A stretch of 64,000 nucleotides of DNA from Flavobacteriales bacterium UBA7612 (GTDB lineage Bacteria > Bacteroidota > Bacteroidia > Flavobacteriales > Weeksellaceae). Every line of letters begins with the position of its first letter. The stretch's first letter is position 1. The stretch covers positions 24,255 to 88,254 of the forward strand of contig DLJQ01000018.1 in the NCBI GenBank assembly GCA_002484335.1, written 5' to 3'. The notes beneath the pieces are model-generated. The model was not told the origin of the DNA, made no database searches, and saw only the letters and a list, made by a program, of their open reading frames with translations. The position numbers were made by a program, and so were the translations under genes. Positions 44,365 through 52,649 of this stretch are shown piece by piece.

Positions 44365-45750
44365 ATGGAAAAAGTAAACGTAGAAAAAAATGCAGCTAAG
44401 TTCATCTACCAAGATGATATACATGTAACTGAACATGATAAAAACTTATGGAATGCAAGAACTAAAAGAGATATAGCAGCTTCAAACATTCCAGAATGGG
44501 AACAATTAAGAGATTTAGCTTCTGCTATAAAAGAACATTCTCTTACTCATTTAGATCATTATATCGAACAGTTTGCGACAAATGCAGAGAAAAGAGGTAT
44601 AAAAGTACATTTTGCTAAAGATGCTGCTGAGCATAATGCGATTGCTTATGAAATATTAAGTAGCCATAATGCAAAAAGCTTGATTAAAAGTAAATCAATG
44701 TTGCAAGAGGAGTGTGAAATGACTCCTTATCTTGAAGAAAGAGGAATAAGTGTTTTGGAAACTGATTTAGGGGAACGTATTCAACAACTTTCGGATCAAA
44801 TGCCAAGTCATATTGTAATGCCAGCAATACATCAAACAAAAGAAGATGTAGCAAAGCTATTTGCAGAGAAAATTGGGACTGATCCAAATAATACTGATGC
44901 CGCTTCATTAAACGAAGCAATGCGTAACAATGCTCGTCCAAAATTTTTAGCTGCAGATGCAGGGATGACAGGAGGAAACTTTGCCATTGCAGAAACAGGA
45001 ACTTTTGTTGTTTGTACAAACGAGGGAAATGCCGATTTAACAGCTAGTTTACCACCTTTACACATCGCAAGTATAGGAATAGAAAAAATATTACCTAAAG
45101 TAGAAGATTTAGGTGTTTTTATTCGTCTTTTATCTCGTAGTGCTTTAGGAACTCCAGCAACACAATATACATCTCATTTTTCTGGACCAAGAGAAGGTTC
45201 AGAAATGCATATTATCCTTACGGATAACGGAAGAAGTGCTCGTTTGGCTTTAGACAAATTTTGGACTTCTTTAAAATGTATTCGTTGTGGAGCTTGTATG
45301 AATACTTGTCCAGTTTACAGAAGAAGTAGTGGATTAGCTTATGGAGCAACTTATTCTGGACCAATAGGTATTATTATTGATCCTACTTTTGATGCTTCAA
45401 AATATTCAGAATTGCCATTCCATTCATCGTTATGTGGATCATGTTCTGAGGTTTGTCCAGTTCACATCAATATAGCTGAACAAATCATGGATTGGAGAAA
45501 AGAAATGATGAAAAATAAAGAGGTAGATTTTAGTCGTCGTATGGCATTTAAGGCTGCAGGAATAATGCTTGGAAATCCAAAATTATTCAGAGCAGTAGAG
45601 AAAGTTGCTTACAATGCAATAAATATTCTTCCAAAATCTATCACTGAAAACAAAACATTAGATCCTTGGGCAATTCATAGAGATTTACCAGATGTAAAAA
45701 AAGAAACTTTTAGACAGTGGTATATTAAAAACAAAAAAAATGAGCAATAG
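44365..45750 (+). CDS. lutB: Lactate utilization protein B, Fe-S protein
   Basis: 461 residues. The LUD domain occupies about residues 60-290 (GMTGGNFAIAETGTFVVCTNEGN). It is followed by two ferredoxin-type cluster motifs, CIRCGACMNTCPVYRR (about 306-321) and CGSCSEVCPVHINI (about 356-369), and a C-terminal helical tail. It is the electron-transfer subunit of L-lactate dehydrogenase LutABC. Its end overlaps lutC by 11 bp. Confidence 0.95.
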   Translation: MEKVNVEKNAAKFIYQDDIHVTEHDKNLWNARTKRDIAASNIPEWEQLRDLASAIKEHSLTHLDHYIEQFATNAEKRGIKVHFAKDAAEHNAIAYEILSSHNAKSLIKSKSMLQEECEMTPYLEERGISVLETDLGERIQQLSDQMPSHIVMPAIHQTKEDVAKLFAEKIGTDPNNTDAASLNEAMRNNARPKFLAADAGMTGGNFAIAETGTFVVCTNEGNADLTASLPPLHIASIGIEKILPKVEDLGVFIRLLSRSALGTPATQYTSHFSGPREGSEMHIILTDNGRSARLALDKFWTSLKCIRCGACMNTCPVYRRSSGLAYGATYSGPIGIIIDPTFDASKYSELPFHSSLCGSCSEVCPVHINIAEQIMDWRKEMMKNKEVDFSRRMAFKAAGIMLGNPKLFRAVEKVAYNAINILPKSITENKTLDPWAIHRDLPDVKKETFRQWYIKNKKNEQ

Positions 45751-46330
45751 AGAAGATTTTTTAAAATCTGTAAGAGATAGTTTAGTTAAAAGAACTAAAA
45801 CAGAATATCCTGAAGTACCAAAATTTCAAAATCCTGCAATTGATTTAAAAGCAACTTTTATAAAGAACGCTAATCTTGCAGCTGTTGATACGTTTGATGT
45901 ATCTTCTGTCGAGGAAGCGCAGGAAATAATGAAGCAACGATTACCAAACGTAAAAATTACTTGTTCTTCTACGGACGAATGGGTAGGTACAAAAGACATT
46001 TCTAAAATTTCTCATCCGCGTGATTTGGATGATGTTGATTTAGGAATTGTTCGTGCCGAGTTTGGTATTGCAGAAATGGGAATGGTTTGGGTAACAGAAA
46101 AATCATTGAAAGTTAACGCTATTGGTTTTTTATCTCAGCACATTGCTATTTTACTAGATCCAGATGAAATAACAGAAAATATGCATACAGCCTATTCAAA
46201 AGAAGGTTTATTTGATGCTAATTATGGTTGTTTTGTTATGGGACCATCAGCTACTGCAGACATTGGTGCTGTATTAGTTAGAGGGGCACAAGGAGCGAGG
46301 TCTTTAACATTATTTTTCTTGAAAAAATAA
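45740..46330 (+). CDS. lutC: Lactate utilization protein C (LUD domain)
   Basis: 196 residues. LUD-domain features: DLGIVRAEFGIAEMGMVWV, FLSQHIAILLDPDEI, and the C-terminal GPSATADIGAVLVRGAQGARSL. Third subunit of the LutABC L-lactate oxidation system. Followed after 6 bp by a terminator that also faces the convergent cyclase-like gene. Confidence 0.94.
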   Translation: MSNREDFLKSVRDSLVKRTKTEYPEVPKFQNPAIDLKATFIKNANLAAVDTFDVSSVEEAQEIMKQRLPNVKITCSSTDEWVGTKDISKISHPRDLDDVDLGIVRAEFGIAEMGMVWVTEKSLKVNAIGFLSQHIAILLDPDEITENMHTAYSKEGLFDANYGCFVMGPSATADIGAVLVRGAQGARSLTLFFLKK

Positions 46331-46336
46331 TATTTT

Positions 46337-46370
46337 ACCGTCTTATTTATTTTGAATAAGACGGTTTTTA
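46337..46370. terminator. Terminator between lutC and the cyclase-like gene
   Basis: ACCGTCTTATT pairs with AATAAGACGGT around a 7-nt loop with a T tract on the lutC side. Convergent arrangement; the minus-strand gene ends 5 bp away. Confidence 0.85.
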
Positions 46371-46374
46371 AATA

Positions 46375-47262
46375 TTATTCATAATAAAATTTATCTGTAT
46401 AAGAGTAGTGAATATTTTGTCCAGAAATATTTTCATTTAACTCTTTTATTGGTTTTTTGATTTCTTCATCACTTGTTGAGTCTTTAAGTATAATTAAGTT
46501 ATTATACTGTGTTTTTAACCAATTGAATTTTTCAAAAACTTCAGGATTTTCAAAACTATCATCAAGACCATCAATTATATTTTTTCTAATCTTATTTAAA
46601 TTTTTTTTCAAAGTTTCTGGTTCCATTTCTGACGAATTACTTGATACTTGATAATAAATCATTTGATGAAAACCTACACAACCATCTTCAAAACGATTTA
46701 TATATTGATGATATGGATATCTATCTTTTTTATTTTCAATTGGATAATTTAATTCTTTGATGAGTTTATTAGATAAAATAATTCTAGGATATTTTGCGCT
46801 TTTTGTTTCAAGTTGATATGCATCTATTAAAGCTTGACCAAATACAATTCCATTTTCTTCATGAATTATATTACCAATTGTAATAGCTCCTCTAAATGAT
46901 ATTCCTTTTTCAAAAAGATTTGCTCCAATGTAAGATAGATTACTAACTAGAGTTGAAATCATTTCATTTACATTATTATCAACTTTAACAGAAACTACAA
47001 TACTATCAGAAAAAGTAGTAGTATTAGTTTTACCACGAATATCAAAATTGTTTATATTCTTTTTCTGTGCATCTTCTTCTATTTCTATATATTTTAAATC
47101 CCATTTTTCTGGAATTTCCCAATTTTTAAGAAAATTCAATGCTGTGTATAATAATTCTATTTTAGAACTGTTTATTTCAGAATTTCTTACTATTTCTTTA
47201 AAACCAAGAATGTCTATAAAAGCAACAATTCTTTTTTCGTATTTTTTATTTAGTGATTTCAA
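46375..47262 (-). CDS. Divergent class III nucleotidyl-cyclase-like protein, stand-alone
   Basis: 295 residues, TTG start (no ATG available before the conserved N-terminus). Several landmarks fall in the order of class III adenylate/guanylate cyclases. RIVAFIDILGFKEIV (about residues 11-25) has the first metal-binding Asp in an FxDIxGF setting, and TTFSDSIVVSV (about 83-93) has the second Asp. SFRGAITIGN (about 121-130) parallels the RxGIHxG strand, and GIVFGQALIDAYQLE plus YPRIILS parallel the G-D-x-V-N-x-A-x-R-x-E and GRIxxS segments. The transition-state Asn and Arg of classical cyclases appear replaced (Ile and Gln), so activity or substrate may differ. There is no signal peptide or membrane helix. 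The gene is convergent with lutC and flanked upstream by two repeats; no effector gene adjoins. The cyclase reading is inference from motif order. Confidence 0.6.
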   Translation of the reverse strand: MKSLNKKYEKRIVAFIDILGFKEIVRNSEINSSKIELLYTALNFLKNWEIPEKWDLKYIEIEEDAQKKNINNFDIRGKTNTTTFSDSIVVSVKVDNNVNEMISTLVSNLSYIGANLFEKGISFRGAITIGNIIHEENGIVFGQALIDAYQLETKSAKYPRIILSNKLIKELNYPIENKKDRYPYHQYINRFEDGCVGFHQMIYYQVSSNSSEMEPETLKKNLNKIRKNIIDGLDDSFENPEVFEKFNWLKTQYNNLIILKDSTSDEEIKKPIKELNENISGQNIHYSYTDKFYYE

Positions 47263-47310
47263 TATTGATATACTTTAAAATTTTATAAATATAGTTTACT
47301 TAAAAAAAAA

Positions 47311-47424
47311 CGCAAAATTGATTGCAATGGAAATCCTTTTTTGTTTGGTTGCATTTATAAAATAGTAAAATAACCAAACAGAAAAGAGTGAAATGGAAAG
47401 CAAGGTCCGTAGGATTTGCCCTAA
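47311..47424 (-). repeat. Dispersed structured repeat, copy F
   Basis: On the minus strand it starts TTAGGGCAAATCC and ends CAATCAATTTTGCG. Arms CTCTTTTCTGTTTGGTT and AACCAAACAAAAAAGG pair over about 15 bp with one mismatch. It lies head to head with copy G, 36 bp apart, upstream of the cyclase-like gene. Confidence 0.8.
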
Positions 47425-47460
47425 TTCTAATCATTGTTATTCTATCTGTGATATTTTATT

Positions 47461-47579
47461 GGGGCGTTCCCTTCGGTTGGGCTTTTTCGTTCCCAATCTT
47501 TGCTAATTGGTCATTGAGGTGAAGTCGAAATGCATCCAATTCCAATTAGTAAAGGATTTCCACTTCAATCCCTAACGCA
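47461..47579 (+). repeat. Dispersed structured repeat, copy G
   Basis: It starts GGGGCGTTCCCTTCGG and ends CAATCCCTAACGC, both very close to consensus. Arms CTTTGCTAATTGG and CCAATTAGTAAAGG pair. A 25-nt unpaired centre lies between the arms. Its end touches the terminator of hemL. Confidence 0.87.
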
Positions 47580-47615
47580 AAAAGTCTGTATTTATTTAAG
47601 AATACAGACTTTTTT
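47579..47615. terminator. Terminator after hemL
   Basis: AAAAAGTCTGTATT pairs with AATACAGACTTTTT around an 8-nt loop. A-rich on one side and T-rich on the other, so it can act for the minus-strand hemL and for plus-strand transcripts leaving repeat G. Confidence 0.85.
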
Positions 47616-47633
47616 AATTATGTTTAATGTGTA

Positions 47634-48917
47634 TTATCCCTCGAAAGAGCGTACAGCATCTAATGTTTTATTGATTTCAGCATCTTTTATCGCATCAGAA
47701 GTAAACCAAGTTTCATAACCAGATGGAGCAATATAAACTTCATTCGTTAATAAATGATGAAAGAATTTATTGAATCTTTCGTGGTTACAGTTTGTTACAT
47801 CTGTAAATGTTCTTATTTCTTGTTGTTCTGTAAAGAAAACAGACATCATAGAACCTAATCGATTTGTATGAACAGGAATTCCTTTTTCATTGAAAATTTT
47901 AGTGATTTCTGTGTCTAAGATTTCTGTAGCCTTATCAATACGATTGAATAATTCTCTGTCTTTATCAATAATGTTTAACGTTGTTAAACCAGCACGCATT
48001 GCAATAGGATTACCAGATAATGTCCCAGCTTGGTAAACTGGACCAAGAGGAGCAAGGTGACTCATAATTTCTTTGTTCGCAGCAAATGCACCAACAGGAA
48101 ACCCACCTCCGATAACTTTACCAAATGTTACAATATCAGCTTTGATGTTTAATCGTTCTTGAGCTCCACCCATTGCTTGGCGAAATCCTGTCATTACTTC
48201 ATCAAAAATAAGTAATGCTCCATTTGCATCACAAATAGCTCTTAAACCTTCCAAGAATCCTTTGTCTGGAACAATACATCCCATGTTACCAGCAATTGGT
48301 TCTACAATTATAGCTGCAATTTGGTCTTTGTTTTGCTCAAACAATTCTTTTACAGCATCTAAGTTATTGTATTCAGCTAATAAAGTATCTTTTGCAGTTC
48401 CTTGTGTAACACCAGGAGAATTTGGGTTACCAAATGTTGCAGCACCAGAACCAGCTTTTATTAAAAAAGAATCTGAATGTCCATGGTAGCAACCTTCAAA
48501 TTTTACAATTTTATCTCTATTTGTATATCCTCTTGCTAAACGGATAGCAGACATACAAGCTTCTGTTCCAGAATTTACCATTCTTACCATGTCTATGTTT
48601 GGAACAACAGAAGTAATTAATTTTGCTATTTCAGTTTCTAATTCAGTTGGTGTTCCAAAAGAGAAACCATTTTTCATTTGTTCTACTGTGGCATTCAAAA
48701 CTCGTGGATCTGTATGCCCAATAATCATTGGTCCCCAAGAATTAATGTAATCTACATAAGCACGACCATCTTCATCATAAATATAAGCTCCTTCGGCTTT
48801 TTTGATGAAAATTGGTGTTCCACCAACAGATTTAAATGCTCTTACAGGAGAGTTTACACCTCCTGGTATATATTCTTGTGCATCTTTGAATAATGCACTA
48901 CTTCTTTGATACAACAT
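47634..48917 (-). CDS. hemL: Glutamate-1-semialdehyde 2,1-aminomutase
   Basis: 427 residues. PLP enzyme making 5-aminolevulinate for haem synthesis by the C5 pathway. N-terminus LFKDAQEYIPGGVNSPVRAF; VNSGTEACMSAIRLAR (about residues 119-134); FEGCYHGHSDSFL; LIFDEVMTGFR (about 240). The PLP lysine lies in DIVTFGKVIGGGFPVGAF (about residue 265), and YQAGTLSGNPIAM follows. The ATG at 48917 fits the family start and lies just downstream of a good promoter. Confidence 0.96.
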   Translation of the reverse strand: MLYQRSSALFKDAQEYIPGGVNSPVRAFKSVGGTPIFIKKAEGAYIYDEDGRAYVDYINSWGPMIIGHTDPRVLNATVEQMKNGFSFGTPTELETEIAKLITSVVPNIDMVRMVNSGTEACMSAIRLARGYTNRDKIVKFEGCYHGHSDSFLIKAGSGAATFGNPNSPGVTQGTAKDTLLAEYNNLDAVKELFEQNKDQIAAIIVEPIAGNMGCIVPDKGFLEGLRAICDANGALLIFDEVMTGFRQAMGGAQERLNIKADIVTFGKVIGGGFPVGAFAANKEIMSHLAPLGPVYQAGTLSGNPIAMRAGLTTLNIIDKDRELFNRIDKATEILDTEITKIFNEKGIPVHTNRLGSMMSVFFTEQQEIRTFTDVTNCNHERFNKFFHHLLTNEVYIAPSGYETWFTSDAIKDAEINKTLDAVRSFEG

Positions 48918-48925
48918 AATTTTTA

Positions 48926-48957
48926 CAAAAATAGTTTCACAAATTTACAGAATCAAA
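48926..48957 (-). promoter_or_regulatory. Promoter of hemL
   Basis: On the minus strand, TTTG (48954-48957) is followed after 20 nt by TATTTTTG (48926-48933). Its predicted start is only a few bases before the ATG. A second -7-like box TAAATTTG (48940-48947) lies just upstream and would give a 15-20 nt leader but has no -33 partner. Confidence 0.6.
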
Positions 48958-49126
48958 AATGAATTAAGAAGTAATTTAATCAATTCATAGCTAAAAAGAA
49001 ATAAAAACAAATTGAAAAATGAATTTTAAATAGATTTTTAGCTGTTTGAAAGAATTTAATCTTACATTTTTTAAAATCAGTGAATCCACCATTAAACAAA
49101 AAAAATAATAAAATAGGCATTATGCC

Positions 49127-52100
49127 TTAGATTGTTAATTTATATACAGATTTGTTTTCTAAATACTCAATCAATGTTTTAATAATTTTATTATCCTTTA
49201 AGATGGTTTGATTTCCAACCAAAAATAATTGCTCTTTTGCACGTGTTAAGGCAACATTTAGTTTTCTGTCTACATTTCCTTGGTCATTCATATTAATCAA
49301 TGCATTTAATTGTGCAGGATGCGTTACAGCAAAGCTGTATAAGATAATATCTCTTTGGCTTCCTTGGTAACGTTCTACAGTATCAACTGTTATTTGTTCG
49401 TGGTTTGGAATAGCTGCTAATTCTAACTTCTGTTTGATTAATGCGATTTGATTTCGGAATGGAGCAATGATTCCAATAGTCTTTTTCGAATCAAACTCTT
49501 TATCGTTAAGTTGATAAAGGTGAATAATTTCTTTTACAAATTTTACGATTAAATCAGCTTCTTGAATGTTAGTTGACGGTAAATAGGGATTTTCTTCTAC
49601 ATTGATGTAAGAAAAACGATTGTTCACTAAATGGTTATGAATAGTATTGTTTTCGTCATATTGATTGAATTGTAATTCGGCTCTTTGTCGGTTTAAACTC
49701 TGTTTAGCTTCTTCATCAAGATTAGGAATGTCAAATGCAACATTTAATTTTCCATCATAGAAATATTGATTAGGAAAATCAGCAATATCAGCGTGCATTC
49801 TACCTTGATAAGTTAATTGATCGTACGCATTTTGGATGTTATTTTTTTCGCAAAATTCATATAATCGTTCAAAAATTGAATTTTTACGGTTCCATAAACC
49901 AATATTTTCTAATAATTCGTTATTTGTCTTCGCTAATTCTGGATTTTGTAATACAATTGCTGGTAATTGTTTATGATCGCCAATCATTATAAAACGTCTA
50001 GTTTTTGGTAAAATTCCTACAATTTGTGGCTCTAAAATCTGTGAAGCTTCATCAATGATAATTGTATCGAATTTCTTTAACTTTAAAATATCACTTTTAC
50101 TTGATATAGAAGCAACTGTAGAAACAAAAATTCGTTGTTGTTGAATAATATCTTGAATTGTTTTACGAGAAAATTTTTCATTTTTTTCTGTTAATTCATG
50201 ATCTTTTTGTTCTATGATTCTATTCAATAAATTTTTATGAAATTCGGGCGAAGTAGATAATTCACTTCCAATTCGTATAAATTTTTGCTCAATCTGATCA
50301 GAAATAGCACTATGAATAGCTTCGCATAATTCATCTACAGCTCTATTTGTATAGGCTAAAAGTAGAATATTACATTCTTGTTTTTCATAAATTTCTTTCA
50401 CTAATTCTTTGATGATAATAGATGTTTTCCCTGTACCTGGAGGACCATTTAGTAGAAAATAATCATTTGCAGAAAGAGCTTTTTTCAGTATTCTATTTTG
50501 TTCATCAGATAGTTTAGAATTATAGTAATTGTAATCGTTATCATTTTTAGGTTCGATTTGAGTAAGAATTAATTCTTTTTTCACTTTTGGAGCCTGCATA
50601 AAACTATATAAATTTCTATACATAGAAGTAAATGAAGCATCCATAAAATCTCTTTCTAAAGCCCATTTTCCACTTTTATCGAACGAATCAAAGAAACGAG
50701 TATTTGGCTGTTGATAACGAAAACGTAAAACAATGTATTCTCTCGAAATACTTTTGATTGTACATTTGAAAACTTGATTTGTTAAGACAGAATCTGTTGA
50801 TTTATTTCGTGGATATAAAATACAAATATCACCTTCTCGGATTGAAATAAAGTCATTTGCAGGATTTGTACGTTTTAATTTTATTTCTCTTTTTATGTCA
50901 GAAATATGATTTTCAATAATTTCTAAATCATAAATAATTTCGAAGTTATTATTTTTTTCTTCAAAACTATTTAACCATAAGCTAGCTAAGCCATTATTAC
51001 TTGTCGATTGGCCAAGCCCAAGTTTTGCCATATATTGTTCTTTCGCAATAAAATTTGTGAAAGAGTAGAAATAGGCTTTTTCTAATGAAGAACTTGTACG
51101 AATAGGATAGATAAATTTTTCTATTTGTTCTTCTAATAGCTCTCTAAAACGAGGATTGATTTTTCGTTGTATAAAATTAGTTGGTTTAATGGCGTACAAT
51201 AAACTTTCAATTTCTTTTTCGGATTGATTCGCTAATTGATTTTCATTAATAATGATTTGATTTCGAAGATCTAGTATACGTTGTACACGAGATAGAGTAG
51301 GAACATCAAAACGTAAATTCCCTTGATATACTTTTGAATATAAAATATATCCTTCTGTATTTTTAGTAATGTCTTTAAATTCTAAATCATACAATACAGC
51401 AATAATTTGATAATATAAGAAAAGCTGTGCCGCATGATTTGGTTTTATACTTTTTCCATCATCAGGATAAGGAGCTCCACCAGATTTTAATTCAATAATC
51501 TTATTTGCTCCATCAGGATTTATATCCAATAAATCCAAACGTCCTTGTATTCCATATTGCTCACATAAAAAAGAAGGTTCTAGCAAAGCTCTATCCAATG
51601 AAATTCCATTTTGTAAAAAATCTTCCATCAAGACTTTTTGAAGTCGATTAAAATGACCTTTTGCTTCTGTATAATAATCTTTTAAATCTTGTGGGTTTAT
51701 CAAATCATTACAAGCTGTATATTCTAAAGGATGATTTTTGAAATCATTTTTAAAAATTTCATTAAAATCAGTTTCTTCAATATTTTCTGTACAAAAATGG
51801 TCAACAACTGCATTGGCAAAGTTACCTAAGCGAATATGCTTGCTATTAGGAGCTTGTTCAAATTTCTTTTGAATGAAATGTAATTCAGAAGTTCCATAAT
51901 CTTGAAAACATTCTGCAATTGCAGAAATATCAACTAAATAGTCAGGTTCTAGAATAACGAAACGAGGATGGTAAATTCCCTCTGTATCTATTGTGGAATT
52001 AATTAAATTTAATTGTGCGCCAATCCAAAAATCTTTTGTTGATTTAAAAATTTCATTTACACCATCTTCATCTATTTGTACAGTAATATATTCGTCTGTT

Positions 52101-52594
52101 TCGTTGTCTTCGTGATCACATATTAAACAATCACGTTTTATCTCGATAACCTGAACACGTAGTTTTTTTATTTTATTTCTTGCGAATGTTTTATTGGTAT
52201 AATATTCTTTTTCAGGAAAGAAATAAATTATTTCCGAGGGAATTAAAATATCATAAATTGCAGCAATAAATTCAGCAACATATTTTAGATGCGTATAGTA
52301 TTCATGTTCGGATGGTTGGTATTTATCTTCTGGAGATAGATGCTTTTCATTATCAATTCTTTGTGCTGTTTTTCGAAACGAATGTATCTTTGTGGAAATA
52401 CTATATTGATTACAAATGAATGATAATTTTGAGAAGAAATTTGAAAATTGAATCGCTTCATTTTTTGTTAATTCAAAAGAAATTATTTCAACTAATCTTT
52501 TTAAATCTAAATATTTAGATTCAATTGGCTTAAGTGATTGTTGAATAGTTAATACTTCTTTTAAATAATGATTTCCAAGTTCTTCTTTTGTCAT
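49127..52594 (-). CDS. Dna2-like fusion of PD-(D/E)XK nuclease and superfamily 1 helicase
   Basis: 1155 residues. The nuclease domain is marked by GIQGRLDLLD (Asp about 354), KIIELKSGG (E-x-K about 366-368) and NHAAQLFLYYQ, the RecB/Cas4-like set. The C-terminal helicase has Walker A GPPGTGKT (about 715-722), Walker B TIIIDEASQ (about 846), motif III GDHKQLPAIV, QGRMH, and the late motifs VDTVERYQGSQRDII (about 1078) and KLNVALTRAKEQLFLVGN (about 1115). This order matches Dna2/AddB-like nuclease-helicases that process DNA ends or flaps. I see no clear four-cysteine Fe-S set around the nuclease domain. It is a single gene with 55 bp to an AraC regulator gene upstream. Repair or defence roles are both possible. 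Confidence 0.88.
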   Translation of the reverse strand: MTKEELGNHYLKEVLTIQQSLKPIESKYLDLKRLVEIISFELTKNEAIQFSNFFSKLSFICNQYSISTKIHSFRKTAQRIDNEKHLSPEDKYQPSEHEYYTHLKYVAEFIAAIYDILIPSEIIYFFPEKEYYTNKTFARNKIKKLRVQVIEIKRDCLICDHEDNETDEYITVQIDEDGVNEIFKSTKDFWIGAQLNLINSTIDTEGIYHPRFVILEPDYLVDISAIAECFQDYGTSELHFIQKKFEQAPNSKHIRLGNFANAVVDHFCTENIEETDFNEIFKNDFKNHPLEYTACNDLINPQDLKDYYTEAKGHFNRLQKVLMEDFLQNGISLDRALLEPSFLCEQYGIQGRLDLLDINPDGANKIIELKSGGAPYPDDGKSIKPNHAAQLFLYYQIIAVLYDLEFKDITKNTEGYILYSKVYQGNLRFDVPTLSRVQRILDLRNQIIINENQLANQSEKEIESLLYAIKPTNFIQRKINPRFRELLEEQIEKFIYPIRTSSSLEKAYFYSFTNFIAKEQYMAKLGLGQSTSNNGLASLWLNSFEEKNNNFEIIYDLEIIENHISDIKREIKLKRTNPANDFISIREGDICILYPRNKSTDSVLTNQVFKCTIKSISREYIVLRFRYQQPNTRFFDSFDKSGKWALERDFMDASFTSMYRNLYSFMQAPKVKKELILTQIEPKNDNDYNYYNSKLSDEQNRILKKALSANDYFLLNGPPGTGKTSIIIKELVKEIYEKQECNILLLAYTNRAVDELCEAIHSAISDQIEQKFIRIGSELSTSPEFHKNLLNRIIEQKDHELTEKNEKFSRKTIQDIIQQQRIFVSTVASISSKSDILKLKKFDTIIIDEASQILEPQIVGILPKTRRFIMIGDHKQLPAIVLQNPELAKTNNELLENIGLWNRKNSIFERLYEFCEKNNIQNAYDQLTYQGRMHADIADFPNQYFYDGKLNVAFDIPNLDEEAKQSLNRQRAELQFNQYDENNTIHNHLVNNRFSYINVEENPYLPSTNIQEADLIVKFVKEIIHLYQLNDKEFDSKKTIGIIAPFRNQIALIKQKLELAAIPNHEQITVDTVERYQGSQRDIILYSFAVTHPAQLNALINMNDQGNVDRKLNVALTRAKEQLFLVGNQTILKDNKIIKTLIEYLENKSVYKLTI

Positions 52595-52649
52595 GGCAAT
52601 TAAATTTATGCGAAATTAAGTAAAACTAAAATAAATTGTATCGTTTAAA

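Noticed and set aside
46375..47262. A complete Pycsar operon at the cyclase-like gene
   Set aside because: No TIR, transmembrane effector or other partner gene is present on either side, so only the cyclase-like gene can be claimed.
1583..47579. Dispersed repeats read as a CRISPR array or as IS elements
   Set aside because: Copies are scattered over 46 kb in both orientations with no regular spacers, and none contains a transposase frame or obvious target duplication.
47530..47718. A 62-codon plus-strand frame
   Set aside because: It runs from repeat copy G through the hemL terminator into the 3' end of hemL; not a plausible gene.
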